The notes: generated by a model from the letters alone, not told the origin. DNA of 7,207 nt from an uncultured Bacteroides sp. (GCA_900755095.1 CAAEFE010000064.1:1-7207); one strand, 5' to 3'. Positions 1 to 7,101 are shown, numbered from the stretch's first letter. Program-made: numbers and translations.

Positions 1-65
1 ACCGGGATGGAAGTGAATCCACTGGTGTTTGAGACCAGCGCGTCTACCGATTCCGCCATCTGGGC
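1..65 (-). tRNA. tRNA-Leu (anticodon CAA), 3' part cut by window edge
   Basis: Read on the minus strand from 65, the sequence folds as a class II tRNA. The acceptor 5' strand GCCCAGA (65-59) is followed by a D-arm with stem GCG/CGC (56-54 and 42-40). The anticodon stem is CTGGT/ACCAG (38-34 and 26-22) around loop CTCAAAC (33-27). The anticodon CAA at 31-29 reads the Leu codon TTG. A long variable arm (about 21-7, with GGA/TCC pairing) fits leucine tRNA. The T-stem 5' strand CCCGG (6-2) is present; the T-loop, the T-stem 3' strand and the acceptor 3' strand lie outside the window. It has its own promoter just upstream and diverges from the guanylyltransferase gene. Confidence 0.93.
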
Positions 66-89
66 ATGCTTGATTTCTCAATTGCGGTG

Positions 90-119
90 CAAAGATACGA
101 CAATATTTTGATTCCACAA
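90..119 (-). promoter_or_regulatory. Bacteroidota-type promoter of tRNA-Leu
   Basis: On the minus strand a perfect -7 element TATCTTTG (97-90, consensus TAnnTTTG) lies 19 bp downstream of TTG (119-117), the core of the -33 element. This is the arrangement known for the primary sigma factor of Bacteroides. The predicted start at about 83-87 leaves a leader of roughly 20 nt before the mature tRNA 5' end at 65. Spacing, element match and position all agree. Confidence 0.75.
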
Positions 120-229
120 TAGTTTGAGAAAAAAAAGGAGCAAAAAATAATAAAACATGTCCCAAAGGCTTCTGTATTTAGAGAATAAACCGTACATTAG
201 CAAAAACATTTAAAAATAGAGTCACTATC

Positions 230-1312
230 ATGACAAACATGGATAATTATTGTGTGATTATGGGTGGTGGTATTGGCAGCCGCTTCTGGCCGTTTAGCCG
301 CAAAACATTACCTAAACAATTTCTTGACTTCTTCGGAACCGGTCGTTCACTCCTGCAACAGACCTTCGACCGCTTTCAAAAGGTAATCCCAACCGAAAAT
401 ATTCTTATTGTCACCAATGCAATGTACGCCGATCTGGTGAAGGAACAACTACCCGAATTGGATGAGAAACAGATTTTATTGGAACCTGCAAGAAGAAATA
501 CCGCTCCATGCATCGCATGGGCTGCCTATCACATCCGCGCTTTAAACCCGAATGCGAATATCGTCGTTGCTCCCTCAGATCATCTGATTTTGAAAGAAGA
601 AGAATTCCGTGCCGCAATCATTAAAGGACTGGAATTCGTTTCTCACTCCGAAAAGTTACTGACACTAGGCATCAAGCCCAACCGTCCTGAGACCGGATAT
701 GGCTATATACAAATTGACGAACCAACCGGTGATGGCTTCTACAAAGTAAAGACATTTACCGAGAAACCGGAACTGGAATTAGCCAAAGTATTCGTAGAAA
801 GCGGTGAATTCTACTGGAACTCCGGATTATTCATGTGGAACGTCAATACCATCATTAAAGCCGCAGAAATCCTCCTTCCCGAATTAGCATCCAAACTGGC
901 ACCGGGAAAAAATATCTATGCTACAGATAAAGAAACAGCATTTATTGAAGAAAACTTTCCCGCATGTCCCAATGTATCCATCGACTTTGGCATCATGGAA
1001 AAAGCGGACAACGTATATGTATCTTTAGGCGATTTTGGCTGGTCTGATCTGGGCACATGGGGATCACTCTACGACTTATCAGAAAGAGACCGGGAAGGCA
1101 ATGTGACTTTAAAAAGTCATTCTTTGATCTATAATGGAAAAGATAATATGATCGTACTTCCCAAAGGGAAGCTCGCCGTGATCGATGGCTTGGAAGGCTA
1201 TCTGATAGCCGAATCGGACAATGTCCTGCTAATCTGTCGTAAAGACGAAGAACATTCTATCCGCAAATACGTGAATGATGCCCAGATGCAACTGGGAGAC
1301 GATTTCATTTAA
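230..1312 (+). CDS. manC: Mannose-1-phosphate guanylyltransferase (GDP-mannose pyrophosphorylase)
   Basis: The enzyme joins mannose-1-phosphate and GTP to give GDP-mannose and pyrophosphate in the cytoplasm. GDP-mannose is the donor for mannosylated glycans and the precursor of GDP-fucose. The 360-residue product has the nucleotidyltransferase signature at residues 12-31 (GGGIGSRFWPFS followed by LPKQF), LEPARRNTAP at 84-93, and VAPSDH at 113-118, whose Asp is the expected metal ligand. It also has GYGYI at 156-160, FTEKP at 176-180, YWNSGLFMWN at 195-204 and GDFGWSDLGTW at 267-277. Length and content match the single-domain form; the C-terminal cupin isomerase domain of bifunctional ManC (about 470 aa) is absent. 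The start at 230 gives MTNMDNY; the ATG at 239 is an alternative. No strong ribosome binding site or perfect -7 box is visible upstream; TACATTAG at 193-200 is one mismatch from TAnnTTTG. The gene stands alone, not in a capsule cluster, so a general cellular supply role is likely. The symbol manC is by family. Confidence 0.93.
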   Translation: MTNMDNYCVIMGGGIGSRFWPFSRKTLPKQFLDFFGTGRSLLQQTFDRFQKVIPTENILIVTNAMYADLVKEQLPELDEKQILLEPARRNTAPCIAWAAYHIRALNPNANIVVAPSDHLILKEEEFRAAIIKGLEFVSHSEKLLTLGIKPNRPETGYGYIQIDEPTGDGFYKVKTFTEKPELELAKVFVESGEFYWNSGLFMWNVNTIIKAAEILLPELASKLAPGKNIYATDKETAFIEENFPACPNVSIDFGIMEKADNVYVSLGDFGWSDLGTWGSLYDLSERDREGNVTLKSHSLIYNGKDNMIVLPKGKLAVIDGLEGYLIAESDNVLLICRKDEEHSIRKYVNDAQMQLGDDFI

Positions 1313-1325
1313 GAACGAAGAACTA

Positions 1326-1390
1326 AAAAAAGAAGAATGAAGAATTGCTATGCAGCATACAGCGCAGCTAATTCTTCATTCTTCTTTTTT
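1326..1390. terminator. Bidirectional terminator: 21-bp perfect inverted repeat between convergent genes
   Basis: Arms 1326-1346 and 1370-1390 are perfectly complementary over 21 bp. The core GAAGAATGAAGAATT pairs with AATTCTTCATTCTTC, and the outer part is an A6 run facing a T6 run. The 23-nt loop (1347-1369) is GC-rich and contrasts with the AT-rich stem. The element fills the 88-bp gap between the guanylyltransferase stop (1312) and the ligase stop (1401). Because the arms end in A-tract and T-tract, it can form a stem followed by a U-run on either strand, so it probably stops both transcripts. The loop is larger than in most intrinsic terminators, leaving room for another role. Confidence 0.8.
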
Positions 1391-1400
1391 AATTCTTTAT

Positions 1401-3050
1401 TTAAATAATTTCTATTCCTTGCTCCTTACAAAACTGCAATCCAAGATCTTTCAATCTGAATTTCTGAATTTTACCGCTGCCTGTCATCGGGAACTCCTTC
1501 ACAAAAAAGACATATTTCGGTATCTTATAACGGGAAATCTTATTCTTACAGAAGTCACGAACGTCCGACTCATGCATTTCAACTCCTTCCTGCAAGATGA
1601 TAAAAGCACCAACTGCTTCACCATATTTCTTAGAGGGAATTCCTGCTACCTGAACATCCTTTACCCCATCAAGCTTATAAAGGAATTCTTCGATTTCACG
1701 CGGATAGATATTTTCACCACCACGAATAATCATATCCTTGATACGCCCTGTGATCCGGTAATTTCCGTCCTCATCTTTAATACCTAAGTCGCCCGAATGC
1801 AGGAAGTTATCTTTATCAATCACTTCAGCCGTAGCTTCCGGATTCTTATAATACCCTTTCATCGTATTATATCCACGATTGCACATTTCGCCTTGTACGC
1901 CTACCGGACATTCTTCGCCGGTTTCAGGATCAATCACTCTGACTTCCGTAAATTCGAAGTCGCGCCCTACCGTATTACAACGTACATCAAACGAATCATC
2001 GATGCGGGTAGCGGTCATACCGGGAGCGGCTTCAGTCAGTCCATATACGCTGGTAACCTTCATGTACATCTTCTCTTCTACCTGTTTCATCAGTTCAACC
2101 GGACACAACGAACCTGCCATTATACCGGTACGCAGACAAGACATATCAAACAGGTCGAACATCGGATGGTGCAGCTCGGCAATAAACATCGTAGGCACTC
2201 CGTAAAGAGCCGTACAGCGTTCTTTATGAATGGAAGCCAACACGACCAACGGATCAAACCGCTCTACCATCACCTGTGTACACCCATGAGTCAGACAGTT
2301 CATCGTAGCCAACACCACTCCAAAACAATGGAATAGCGGCACACAACAACAGAGTTTGTCATCCGCCGTAAACTTCATGTGTTCGCCGGTCAGAAAACCG
2401 TTGTTGGCAATATTATAATGAGTCAGCATCACTCCTTTCGGGAAACCGGTAGTTCCTGATGTATATTGCATATTCACTACATCATGACAGTCTACTTTAC
2501 TTTTAAGTTCAGTCAGGCGGTCATCTTCCACATTATTCCCCAGCAGCAAGATTTCCGCAGTATTATACATTCCCCGATGTTTCTCCTGACCGACGTATAT
2601 CACATTCTTCATATACGGAAAGCGTTCACTCTTCAAATGACCGCGTTCGCAGGTTTTCAGTTCAGGAAGCATCGTATACGTCATTTGCACAAAGTCGCTG
2701 TCCTTTTCGCCATTGACGATACAAAGTGTATGCATATCGGAATTCTGGCAAAGATACTCAAGCTCGGCCTGCTTATAATTCGTATTCACCGTGACGTATA
2801 CCGCACCAATCTTGGCACAAGCATACAGCAACGTCAGCCAATCGGGCACGTTCGCCGCCCAAATACCGACATGAGTACCACGTTCCACACCAACAGCGAT
2901 CAGTCCTTTCGCCATATCATCCACGCGCTGGTTTAGCTGGCTCCATGTAAAACGAAGATTACGGTCGGAATAAACGATATATTCCTTATCGGGAGTCTCT
3001 TCAGCCCAATGTTCCAGCCATTGCCCAAGAGTACGTTCAAATAATTGCAT
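1401..3050 (-). CDS. AMP-forming acyl-CoA ligase (FadD-like fatty acid/carboxylate-CoA ligase)
   Basis: This is an adenylate-forming enzyme that activates a carboxylic acid with ATP to an acyl-AMP and transfers the acyl group to CoA. The 549-residue length is usual for the family. The core motifs are intact: the phosphate-binding loop [11 protein letters not shown] (196-206), YGLTE (336-340), HSGD (418-421), the hinge and C-terminal core from [16 protein letters not shown] (435-450), and the catalytic lysine in TGSGK (Lys527). No signal peptide or convincing membrane segment is seen, so it should be cytosolic or peripheral. It is the second gene of a leftward unit, 33 bp downstream of the XRE-cupin regulator gene and with no terminator between them, so that regulator probably controls it. 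The ATG at 3050 is the natural start after the regulator stop. General databases usually call such proteins long-chain fatty acid-CoA ligase, but substrate cannot be read from the motifs; medium-chain, branched or aromatic acids are possible. No other beta-oxidation gene is in the window. Confidence 0.92.
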   Translation of the reverse strand: MQLFERTLGQWLEHWAEETPDKEYIVYSDRNLRFTWSQLNQRVDDMAKGLIAVGVERGTHVGIWAANVPDWLTLLYACAKIGAVYVTVNTNYKQAELEYLCQNSDMHTLCIVNGEKDSDFVQMTYTMLPELKTCERGHLKSERFPYMKNVIYVGQEKHRGMYNTAEILLLGNNVEDDRLTELKSKVDCHDVVNMQYTSGTTGFPKGVMLTHYNIANNGFLTGEHMKFTADDKLCCCVPLFHCFGVVLATMNCLTHGCTQVMVERFDPLVVLASIHKERCTALYGVPTMFIAELHHPMFDLFDMSCLRTGIMAGSLCPVELMKQVEEKMYMKVTSVYGLTEAAPGMTATRIDDSFDVRCNTVGRDFEFTEVRVIDPETGEECPVGVQGEMCNRGYNTMKGYYKNPEATAEVIDKDNFLHSGDLGIKDEDGNYRITGRIKDMIIRGGENIYPREIEEFLYKLDGVKDVQVAGIPSKKYGEAVGAFIILQEGVEMHESDVRDFCKNKISRYKIPKYVFFVKEFPMTGSGKIQKFRLKDLGLQFCKEQGIEII

Positions 3051-3083
3051 GCGATTATTCTTAATATTTGGTATCAGATTTTA

Positions 3084-3659
3084 TTAAATCGGAGTGTAGA
3101 CTACAGCCAATATTTTAGCAGCCTGCCCTTCGTAAGCATGTACATGATGAGGAACGATGGAGTCATAGTAAATACTATCACCTTCTTCCAGCAAATAGGT
3201 ATTCTTACCATAGCTGATTTCCATAACTCCTTCCATAACCATGATAAACTCTTCTCCTTCATGCGAAGAAAGCACAAAGTCGCTGTCCTCTGTCGGCATC
3301 ACGTCAATGATAAACGGCTCCATGTGACGATCCGCTTTCGATTTAGACAATGAATGGTATTCCATGTGCTTGCGTGAATGAATCGCATTATTGGAAAAGC
3401 TGATGGCATCTTTAGCCTCTTTTTTACGGCATACCACAGGCCCGATTTCATCCTGATCATCCAGGAAAGTGCCCAGACGTACCCCCAGCACACGCGCTAT
3501 TTTAATCAGCGGTGCAAGAGACGGTATATCGATGTTATTTTCAATTCGTTCGATCTGCTCGATAGCCAAACCCGAACGCTGTGCCAATTCCTCTATACTT
3601 ATTGATTTATCTTCCCGGAGCGCTTTAATTTTCTCTCCAACAATCTTACTCGTATCCAT
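3084..3659 (-). CDS. XRE-family transcriptional regulator with C-terminal cupin sensor domain
   Basis: The 191-residue protein is a DNA-binding regulator. Residues about 8-63 form an XRE/Cro-type helix-turn-helix (IKALREDKSISIEELAQRSG, then IERIENN and PSLAPLIKIARVLGV). A linker at about 70-105 leads to a small cupin barrel at about 113-190. The cupin motifs are partly degenerate: SSHEGEEFIMVMEG (131-144) gives His133 and Glu137, and GDSIYYDSIVPHHVHA (160-175) gives His171, His172 and His174. A metal or small-ligand site is therefore plausible. In this family the cupin is generally taken to sense a metabolite that alters DNA binding. The gene has a well-formed promoter with a palindrome at the predicted start site, suggesting autoregulation, and it leads the unit that continues into the acyl-CoA ligase. 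The ligand is unknown; a carboxylate or acyl-CoA related to the ligase is a guess from context. The start at 3659 begins MDTSKIVGEK and places the HTH at the expected distance. Confidence 0.92.
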   Translation of the reverse strand: MDTSKIVGEKIKALREDKSISIEELAQRSGLAIEQIERIENNIDIPSLAPLIKIARVLGVRLGTFLDDQDEIGPVVCRKKEAKDAISFSNNAIHSRKHMEYHSLSKSKADRHMEPFIIDVMPTEDSDFVLSSHEGEEFIMVMEGVMEISYGKNTYLLEEGDSIYYDSIVPHHVHAYEGQAAKILAVVYTPI

Positions 3660-3689
3660 ATTGAAAGTTTTTTAGTTAGCAAAGGTGAT

Positions 3690-3704
3690 AAATTAGAATA
3701 ATTT
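3690..3704. promoter_or_regulatory. Candidate operator: 15-bp palindrome at the regulator's start site
   Basis: AAATTA-GAA-TAATTT is a perfect 6-bp inverted repeat around a 3-nt centre. It lies 6 bp downstream of the -7 box of the XRE-cupin promoter and covers the predicted transcription start (about 3703-3706). A dimeric XRE repressor bound here would block its own transcription. The site is AT-rich in AT-rich DNA, so chance is a real alternative. A partly similar string, TTAAGAATAAT, is in the gap just before the ligase start (minus strand, about 3064-3054). Confidence 0.4.
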
Positions 3705-3709
3705 GGTTG

Positions 3710-3740
3710 CAAAAATAGCAAAATCTTTAGATGAACACAA
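3710..3740 (-). promoter_or_regulatory. Bacteroidota-type promoter of the XRE-cupin/ligase unit
   Basis: On the minus strand, TTG (3740-3738) is followed after 20 bp by a perfect -7 box TATTTTTG (3717-3710). The predicted start at about 3703-3706 gives a leader of about 45 nt to the ATG at 3659. No other good promoter precedes the ligase, which fits one transcript for both genes. Confidence 0.65.
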
Positions 3741-3923
3741 TTATAATCCTAAAATATCTCCAGTAATATATCTCTTTTCACCTACTCCCCTATAAAATGA
3801 ATAAAGTGATTATATAGTCTGGAGATTAACACTAATTAAACTCGGAATTTTCATATTATCATTATTTTTTCTTTTCTTGTAAAATCATAAGTAGTTATTG
3901 TTAAACCTATAAATATATAGCTT

Positions 3924-3977
3924 ATGAACACACACAATCAATTCACAAGTAGTAAAGAGAGAATCCAACAAGTATAG
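3924..3977 (+). CDS. Possible leader mini-ORF (17 aa)
   Basis: The ATG at 3924 opens a reading frame for MNTHNQFTSSKERIQQV, ending in TAG at 3975-3977, 55 nt before the exported protein start at 4033. It is polar and hydrophilic, with no signal or membrane character and no run of one amino acid of the kind seen in attenuator peptides. It could be a regulatory leader peptide, the remnant of a gene start, or chance. Translation cannot be judged from sequence because Bacteroides lacks strong ribosome binding sites. Confidence 0.2.
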   Translation: MNTHNQFTSSKERIQQV

Positions 3978-4032
3978 TTATGCTAACACTCGACGTTCCC
4001 CTACCTTCAAATTACTGATCACTCAAAATACA

Positions 4033-6657
4033 ATGAGAATACGCTCCATAATCATCATTTTCTGCCTCCTATCAAGTATAGCCGTGCAAATCCATAGCCA
4101 GCAAGTTGCGGATTCTATATTCGCAACTTACTTTGCCCGTTCTCAAGCCTACGCCGATGCATATCCACGCGAGAAAGCCTATCTGCACTTGGACAACACC
4201 AGTTACTACATCGGAGACACGATATGGTATAAGGCATACGTAGTAACGGCCGAGCAAAACCAGCCTAGCCCAATCAGTACCCCACTTTATGTAGAACTAT
4301 TAGACCAACTGGGAAATACTAGCGAACGACAAATCATACAGTTGCGGGATGGAGAAGGAGAAGGGCAATTCATACTGACCAAAGCCTTATTCTCCGGTTT
4401 TTATGAGATTAGGGCCTATACGAAGTGGATGTTGGCATTCAGTGAAAAGCAATATTTCTCGCGTACGATCCCTGTATATAGAAAACGGAGAAACGAAGTA
4501 GACGAAAACCGGAGCATCATCACTTACCGAATGGATGAATCTATGAAGCAACGTCCGCGTTCAAAAGAAAAAGATTTCATGATTCGATTCTTCCCGGAAG
4601 GTGGACAATTAGTAGAGGGAGTACCTTCAGTCGTTGCATTCGAAGCGACAAGTAAAGAAGAAGGTACAGTAGGCATTTCAGGAACTGTTTATGGGCCGGA
4701 TGATGTAGAACTTGCACAATTTACAACTCTCCACGACGGTATGGGATGCTTTACATACACCCCTACAGACAAACAAGCCAAAGCTGTAGTGACCTATCAA
4801 GATAAAAAATACTCATTTCAGCTACCGAAGGCTTTACCCCAAGGATATGTGCTAAATGTGACGTCTAAAGAAAAAGCATTAGTCATCAAAGTTCTCAGAA
4901 ATTCGACAAGTCTCAAAGATACACTGGCTTTATTCATATCACATCAAGGACGTCCGCTCATGTATCAGACCATTGATTTTAAAGATCAAACAGTATATCA
5001 TCTCCCGTTATCCACTCAGGGATTGCCGGGAGGAGTCATACAACTCTCTTTAATGAATAGCAATGGGGCAACGTTATGCGAGCGTTTTTGCTATGTGATG
5101 CCTTCTCCATCTTTACAGTTAACAGCCACATCCACCAATGCATTATACTATCCTTTTGAACCAATTGAGTATCATATCTCAATGAAAAACCATACAGGTC
5201 AACCAATACAAGGACATTTCTCCGTAGCGGTCCGGGATGCTTCAAAATCAGACTTCCAACGGTTCGATCAGACAATTTACACAGACCTTTTACTTACATC
5301 AGATCTGAAAGGATACATTCATCAACCTGGATATTATTTCGCAAACAATTCTCCCAGACGAAGAGTGGCATTAGATAATCTGTTGATGATTCACGGATGG
5401 AGAAAATATGATATAAGCCAAGCCATCAGTGCCACTCCAGAAATACCAATCTATCTGCCGGAAACGAGACTGACTCTGCATGGGCAGGTAACATCTTTTC
5501 TGAGAAACAAAGAGCAAAAAGATATCTCTGTAAGCGTCATTGCCCGGAGAGATACGATATCAGCAGCAGGTACTACGGTCACAGACTCTTTGGGGTTCTT
5601 CCACATTCCAATGGATGCCTTCAATGGTTCCATGAGTGCGGCTATTCAAACTCGCCGTAAAGGAAAAAAGCTGAACCGGAAAACAAACATATCACTTTTC
5701 CGTAACTTTACACCCGAACTACGCAAATACGCTTACGAAGAGCTACATCCTAAATGGGAAGATATTAGCGGACTCAGTTGGTGGAGCAGTCTCTCCGACT
5801 CTCTTTATCTAGATTCAATTATGGGACACGACACTCATTTGTTGGATCAGGTAACGATTAAAGCCAAACGTACGAAATACAAAAAAATTCTAGCTTTCGA
5901 GCAATCTGTAAGAGCTTATTATGATATCCCTAAGGAACTGGATCGAATGCGCGATGAAGGAAAATTCATGGACTATTTCCCTTGGCTAATGACCACATTA
6001 AATCCCAATATTCAAGTGAAGTCTAAGTGGAAGGGAGATCCACCATTTATAACCATGAAATACAAGAATCATTATATACTATGCGTCATAAATGGAGTTC
6101 TTTACTCAACATTTGATCGGGAGCTTTTTATAGATAAAAATATCGATGCGATAAAATCTGTTATGATTTGCGACGGCACGACAGCAAGTGCCGGAATTGA
6201 TGACGACAGCGCTTATCACCTGAGCGACGAAAGTCTAAAAAATCACATGGAAACTTCCAGACTCTCTCCCTTTGAAGAAAAAGCTCTCAAAAGTTATCTG
6301 AACAACACAACTCCCAATAATCAACCGGGAAATCAATTTGCAATTTGCTATATCACTACCATCGACAATTGGGACCCGGAAAAGAAGTACCAATCACGTG
6401 GTATCCGAAACACACAGATCCAAGGTTACTCCCAGCCCATTGAATTTTATTCACCCTATTACCCGGATATCAGTAAAGGACAAGGCAATGACCACCGCCG
6501 TACAATCTATTGGAACCCTAAAGTTACCACCGACGAAAATGGAGTAGCCATCATTCGCTGTAATAATGCGAACTCGTCTACATTCCTGACAATTAGTTGT
6601 GAAGCACTATACAACGGACAGCCGGCTGCAATCAATATGCACAGCATAAAATACTAA
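4033..6657 (+). CDS. Exported MG2-domain protein with degenerate TonB-plug-like region, no beta-barrel
   Basis: The 874-residue product starts with a signal peptide (MRIR, hydrophobic IIIIFCLLSSIAV, probable cleavage near HSQ at 21-23), so it is exported to the periplasm or outer envelope. No lipobox is seen; Cys11 lies inside the hydrophobic core. Residues about 45-150 resemble a macroglobulin MG2 domain (KAYLHLDNTSYYIGDTIWYKA). FFPEGGQLV at 186-194 opens further beta-sandwich repeats, and LMIHGWRKYD at 451-460 matches a signature I associate with this Bacteroidota family. Residues about 478-545 look like a carboxypeptidase-regulatory-type fold. Residues about 600-725 (LLDQVTIKAKR, then VINGVLYSTF and IDAIKSVMICDG) resemble a TonB-receptor plug but are divergent. 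The C-terminus carries RRTIYWNPKVTTDENGVAII (822-841), another family hallmark. No TonB-dependent beta-barrel follows, so it is not a transporter itself. The gene is monocistronic, between the divergent regulator gene and convergent rpsO. Function is not established; an envelope binding, protease-trapping or assembly role is inference only. Confidence 0.82.
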   Translation: MRIRSIIIIFCLLSSIAVQIHSQQVADSIFATYFARSQAYADAYPREKAYLHLDNTSYYIGDTIWYKAYVVTAEQNQPSPISTPLYVELLDQLGNTSERQIIQLRDGEGEGQFILTKALFSGFYEIRAYTKWMLAFSEKQYFSRTIPVYRKRRNEVDENRSIITYRMDESMKQRPRSKEKDFMIRFFPEGGQLVEGVPSVVAFEATSKEEGTVGISGTVYGPDDVELAQFTTLHDGMGCFTYTPTDKQAKAVVTYQDKKYSFQLPKALPQGYVLNVTSKEKALVIKVLRNSTSLKDTLALFISHQGRPLMYQTIDFKDQTVYHLPLSTQGLPGGVIQLSLMNSNGATLCERFCYVMPSPSLQLTATSTNALYYPFEPIEYHISMKNHTGQPIQGHFSVAVRDASKSDFQRFDQTIYTDLLLTSDLKGYIHQPGYYFANNSPRRRVALDNLLMIHGWRKYDISQAISATPEIPIYLPETRLTLHGQVTSFLRNKEQKDISVSVIARRDTISAAGTTVTDSLGFFHIPMDAFNGSMSAAIQTRRKGKKLNRKTNISLFRNFTPELRKYAYEELHPKWEDISGLSWWSSLSDSLYLDSIMGHDTHLLDQVTIKAKRTKYKKILAFEQSVRAYYDIPKELDRMRDEGKFMDYFPWLMTTLNPNIQVKSKWKGDPPFITMKYKNHYILCVINGVLYSTFDRELFIDKNIDAIKSVMICDGTTASAGIDDDSAYHLSDESLKNHMETSRLSPFEEKALKSYLNNTTPNNQPGNQFAICYITTIDNWDPEKKYQSRGIRNTQIQGYSQPIEFYSPYYPDISKGQGNDHRRTIYWNPKVTTDENGVAIIRCNNANSSTFLTISCEALYNGQPAAINMHSIKY

Positions 6658-6676
6658 TCCTTCATTGAAAGCCAAT

Positions 6677-6710
6677 AAAAAAACCGTTCTCAATGTGAGA
6701 AACGGTTTTT
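6677..6710. terminator. Bidirectional intrinsic terminator between exported-protein gene and rpsO
   Basis: The hairpin CCGTTCTCA-atg-TGAGAAACGG (one bulged A in the 3' arm) is flanked by seven A on the left and five T on the right. It lies 19 bp after the stop at 6657 and 21 bp beyond the end of rpsO. A-tract, GC-containing stem and T-tract allow termination in both directions for the convergent genes. Confidence 0.88.
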
Positions 6711-6731
6711 AATCTTTTCGCGGCAAGTAGA

Positions 6732-7001
6732 TTACTTACGCAAACCAAGTTCTTTAACAATAGAACGATATCTTGTGATATCTTTGTCCTTCAGGTAATT
6801 CAGCAAACGGCGACGTTTAGCTACCAACATTGTTAAAGCTCTCTCTGTACTATAATCTTTTCTGTTGAGCTTCATGTGCTCAGTCAGGTGAGAAATACGG
6901 TAGGAAAACAAAGCTATCTGCGCTTCAGTTGAGCCAGTATCAGAGTTAGACTTCCCGTACTTTCCAAAGATTTCTTGCTTTTCAGCTGCGTCTAAATACA
7001 T
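6732..7001 (-). CDS. rpsO: 30S ribosomal protein S15
   Basis: The 89-residue product is the usual size for bacterial S15, which binds the 16S rRNA central domain early in small-subunit assembly. Conserved features include DTGSTEAQIALF (21-32), HLTEH (38-42) and NRKD (46-49), whose His42 and Asp49 correspond to the rRNA-contacting His and Asp of the Escherichia coli protein. KRRRLLNYLK (62-71), RYRSIVKELGLRK (77-89) and the basic C-terminus also fit. The start is set at 7001 (MYLDAAEKQ). The frame stays open 24 codons further to an ATG at 7071-7073, but that extension runs across the gene's own -7 box and is absent from the family. The gene has its own promoter, diverges from typA, and ends at a terminator shared with the neighbouring exported-protein gene. 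Confidence 0.97.
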   Translation of the reverse strand: MYLDAAEKQEIFGKYGKSNSDTGSTEAQIALFSYRISHLTEHMKLNRKDYSTERALTMLVAKRRRLLNYLKDKDITRYRSIVKELGLRK

Positions 7002-7044
7002 AATTTTTAGAATTTTGATATAGTAAATTATTCTTTTGAGCGTG

Positions 7045-7075
7045 CAAAGATAGACATTATCTTTATATCTCACAA
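7045..7075 (-). promoter_or_regulatory. Bacteroidota-type promoter of rpsO
   Basis: On the minus strand, TTG (7075-7073) and a perfect -7 box TATCTTTG (7052-7045) are separated by 20 bp. The predicted start near 7038-7041 gives a leader of about 40 nt, very AT-rich, before the ATG at 7001. The -7 box is identical to that of the tRNA-Leu promoter in this window. Confidence 0.75.
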
Positions 7076-7101
7076 CGTTTTACAAGAAAAAAATGAGGCT
7101 A

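Larger units (their letters stand above)
3660..4032. other. 373-bp AT-rich intergenic region between divergent genes
   Basis: The left end (3660-3740) holds the leftward promoter and palindrome of the XRE-cupin unit. The rest is very AT-rich and carries no long ORF, tRNA or recognisable RNA family. Visible structure is limited to an 8-bp inverted repeat ATCTCCAG (3756-3763) / CTGGAGAT (3819-3826) and two mini-ORFs, at 3924-3977 (17 aa) and 3980-4018 (12 aa). No rightward TAnnTTTG box with proper spacing was found, so the promoter of the 874-residue protein gene is unresolved. Confidence 0.6.

Noticed and set aside
193..200. TACATTAG as the -7 box of the guanylyltransferase gene
   Set aside because: It has one mismatch in the conserved TTTG part, and the only upstream partner is a weak TCTG 18 bp away. 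It is not strong enough to list as a promoter.
1350..1787. Rightward open frame of 145 codons starting inside the terminator loop
   Set aside because: It is antisense to the 3' end of the acyl-CoA ligase, shows no recognisable domain, and its first codons come from the hairpin.
1797..2336. Rightward open frame of 179 codons inside the ligase gene
   Set aside because: It is entirely antisense to a gene with all adenylate-forming motifs intact. The translation is low-complexity in character and unlike any family I recognise.
4033..4110. Lipoprotein signal in the exported protein
   Set aside because: The only early cysteine (residue 11) is within the hydrophobic core and lacks a lipobox context. 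A standard cleaved signal peptide fits better.
4033..6657. Reading the exported protein as a TonB-dependent receptor
   Set aside because: The plug-like segment is followed by only about 150 residues, with no space for a 22-strand barrel. The N-terminal half is MG2-like rather than receptor-like.
7002..7073. 24-codon N-terminal extension of rpsO from an ATG at 7073
   Set aside because: The extension overlaps the predicted -7 box (7045-7052) and lies upstream of the predicted transcription start. Family members begin at the MYLDAAEKQ position.
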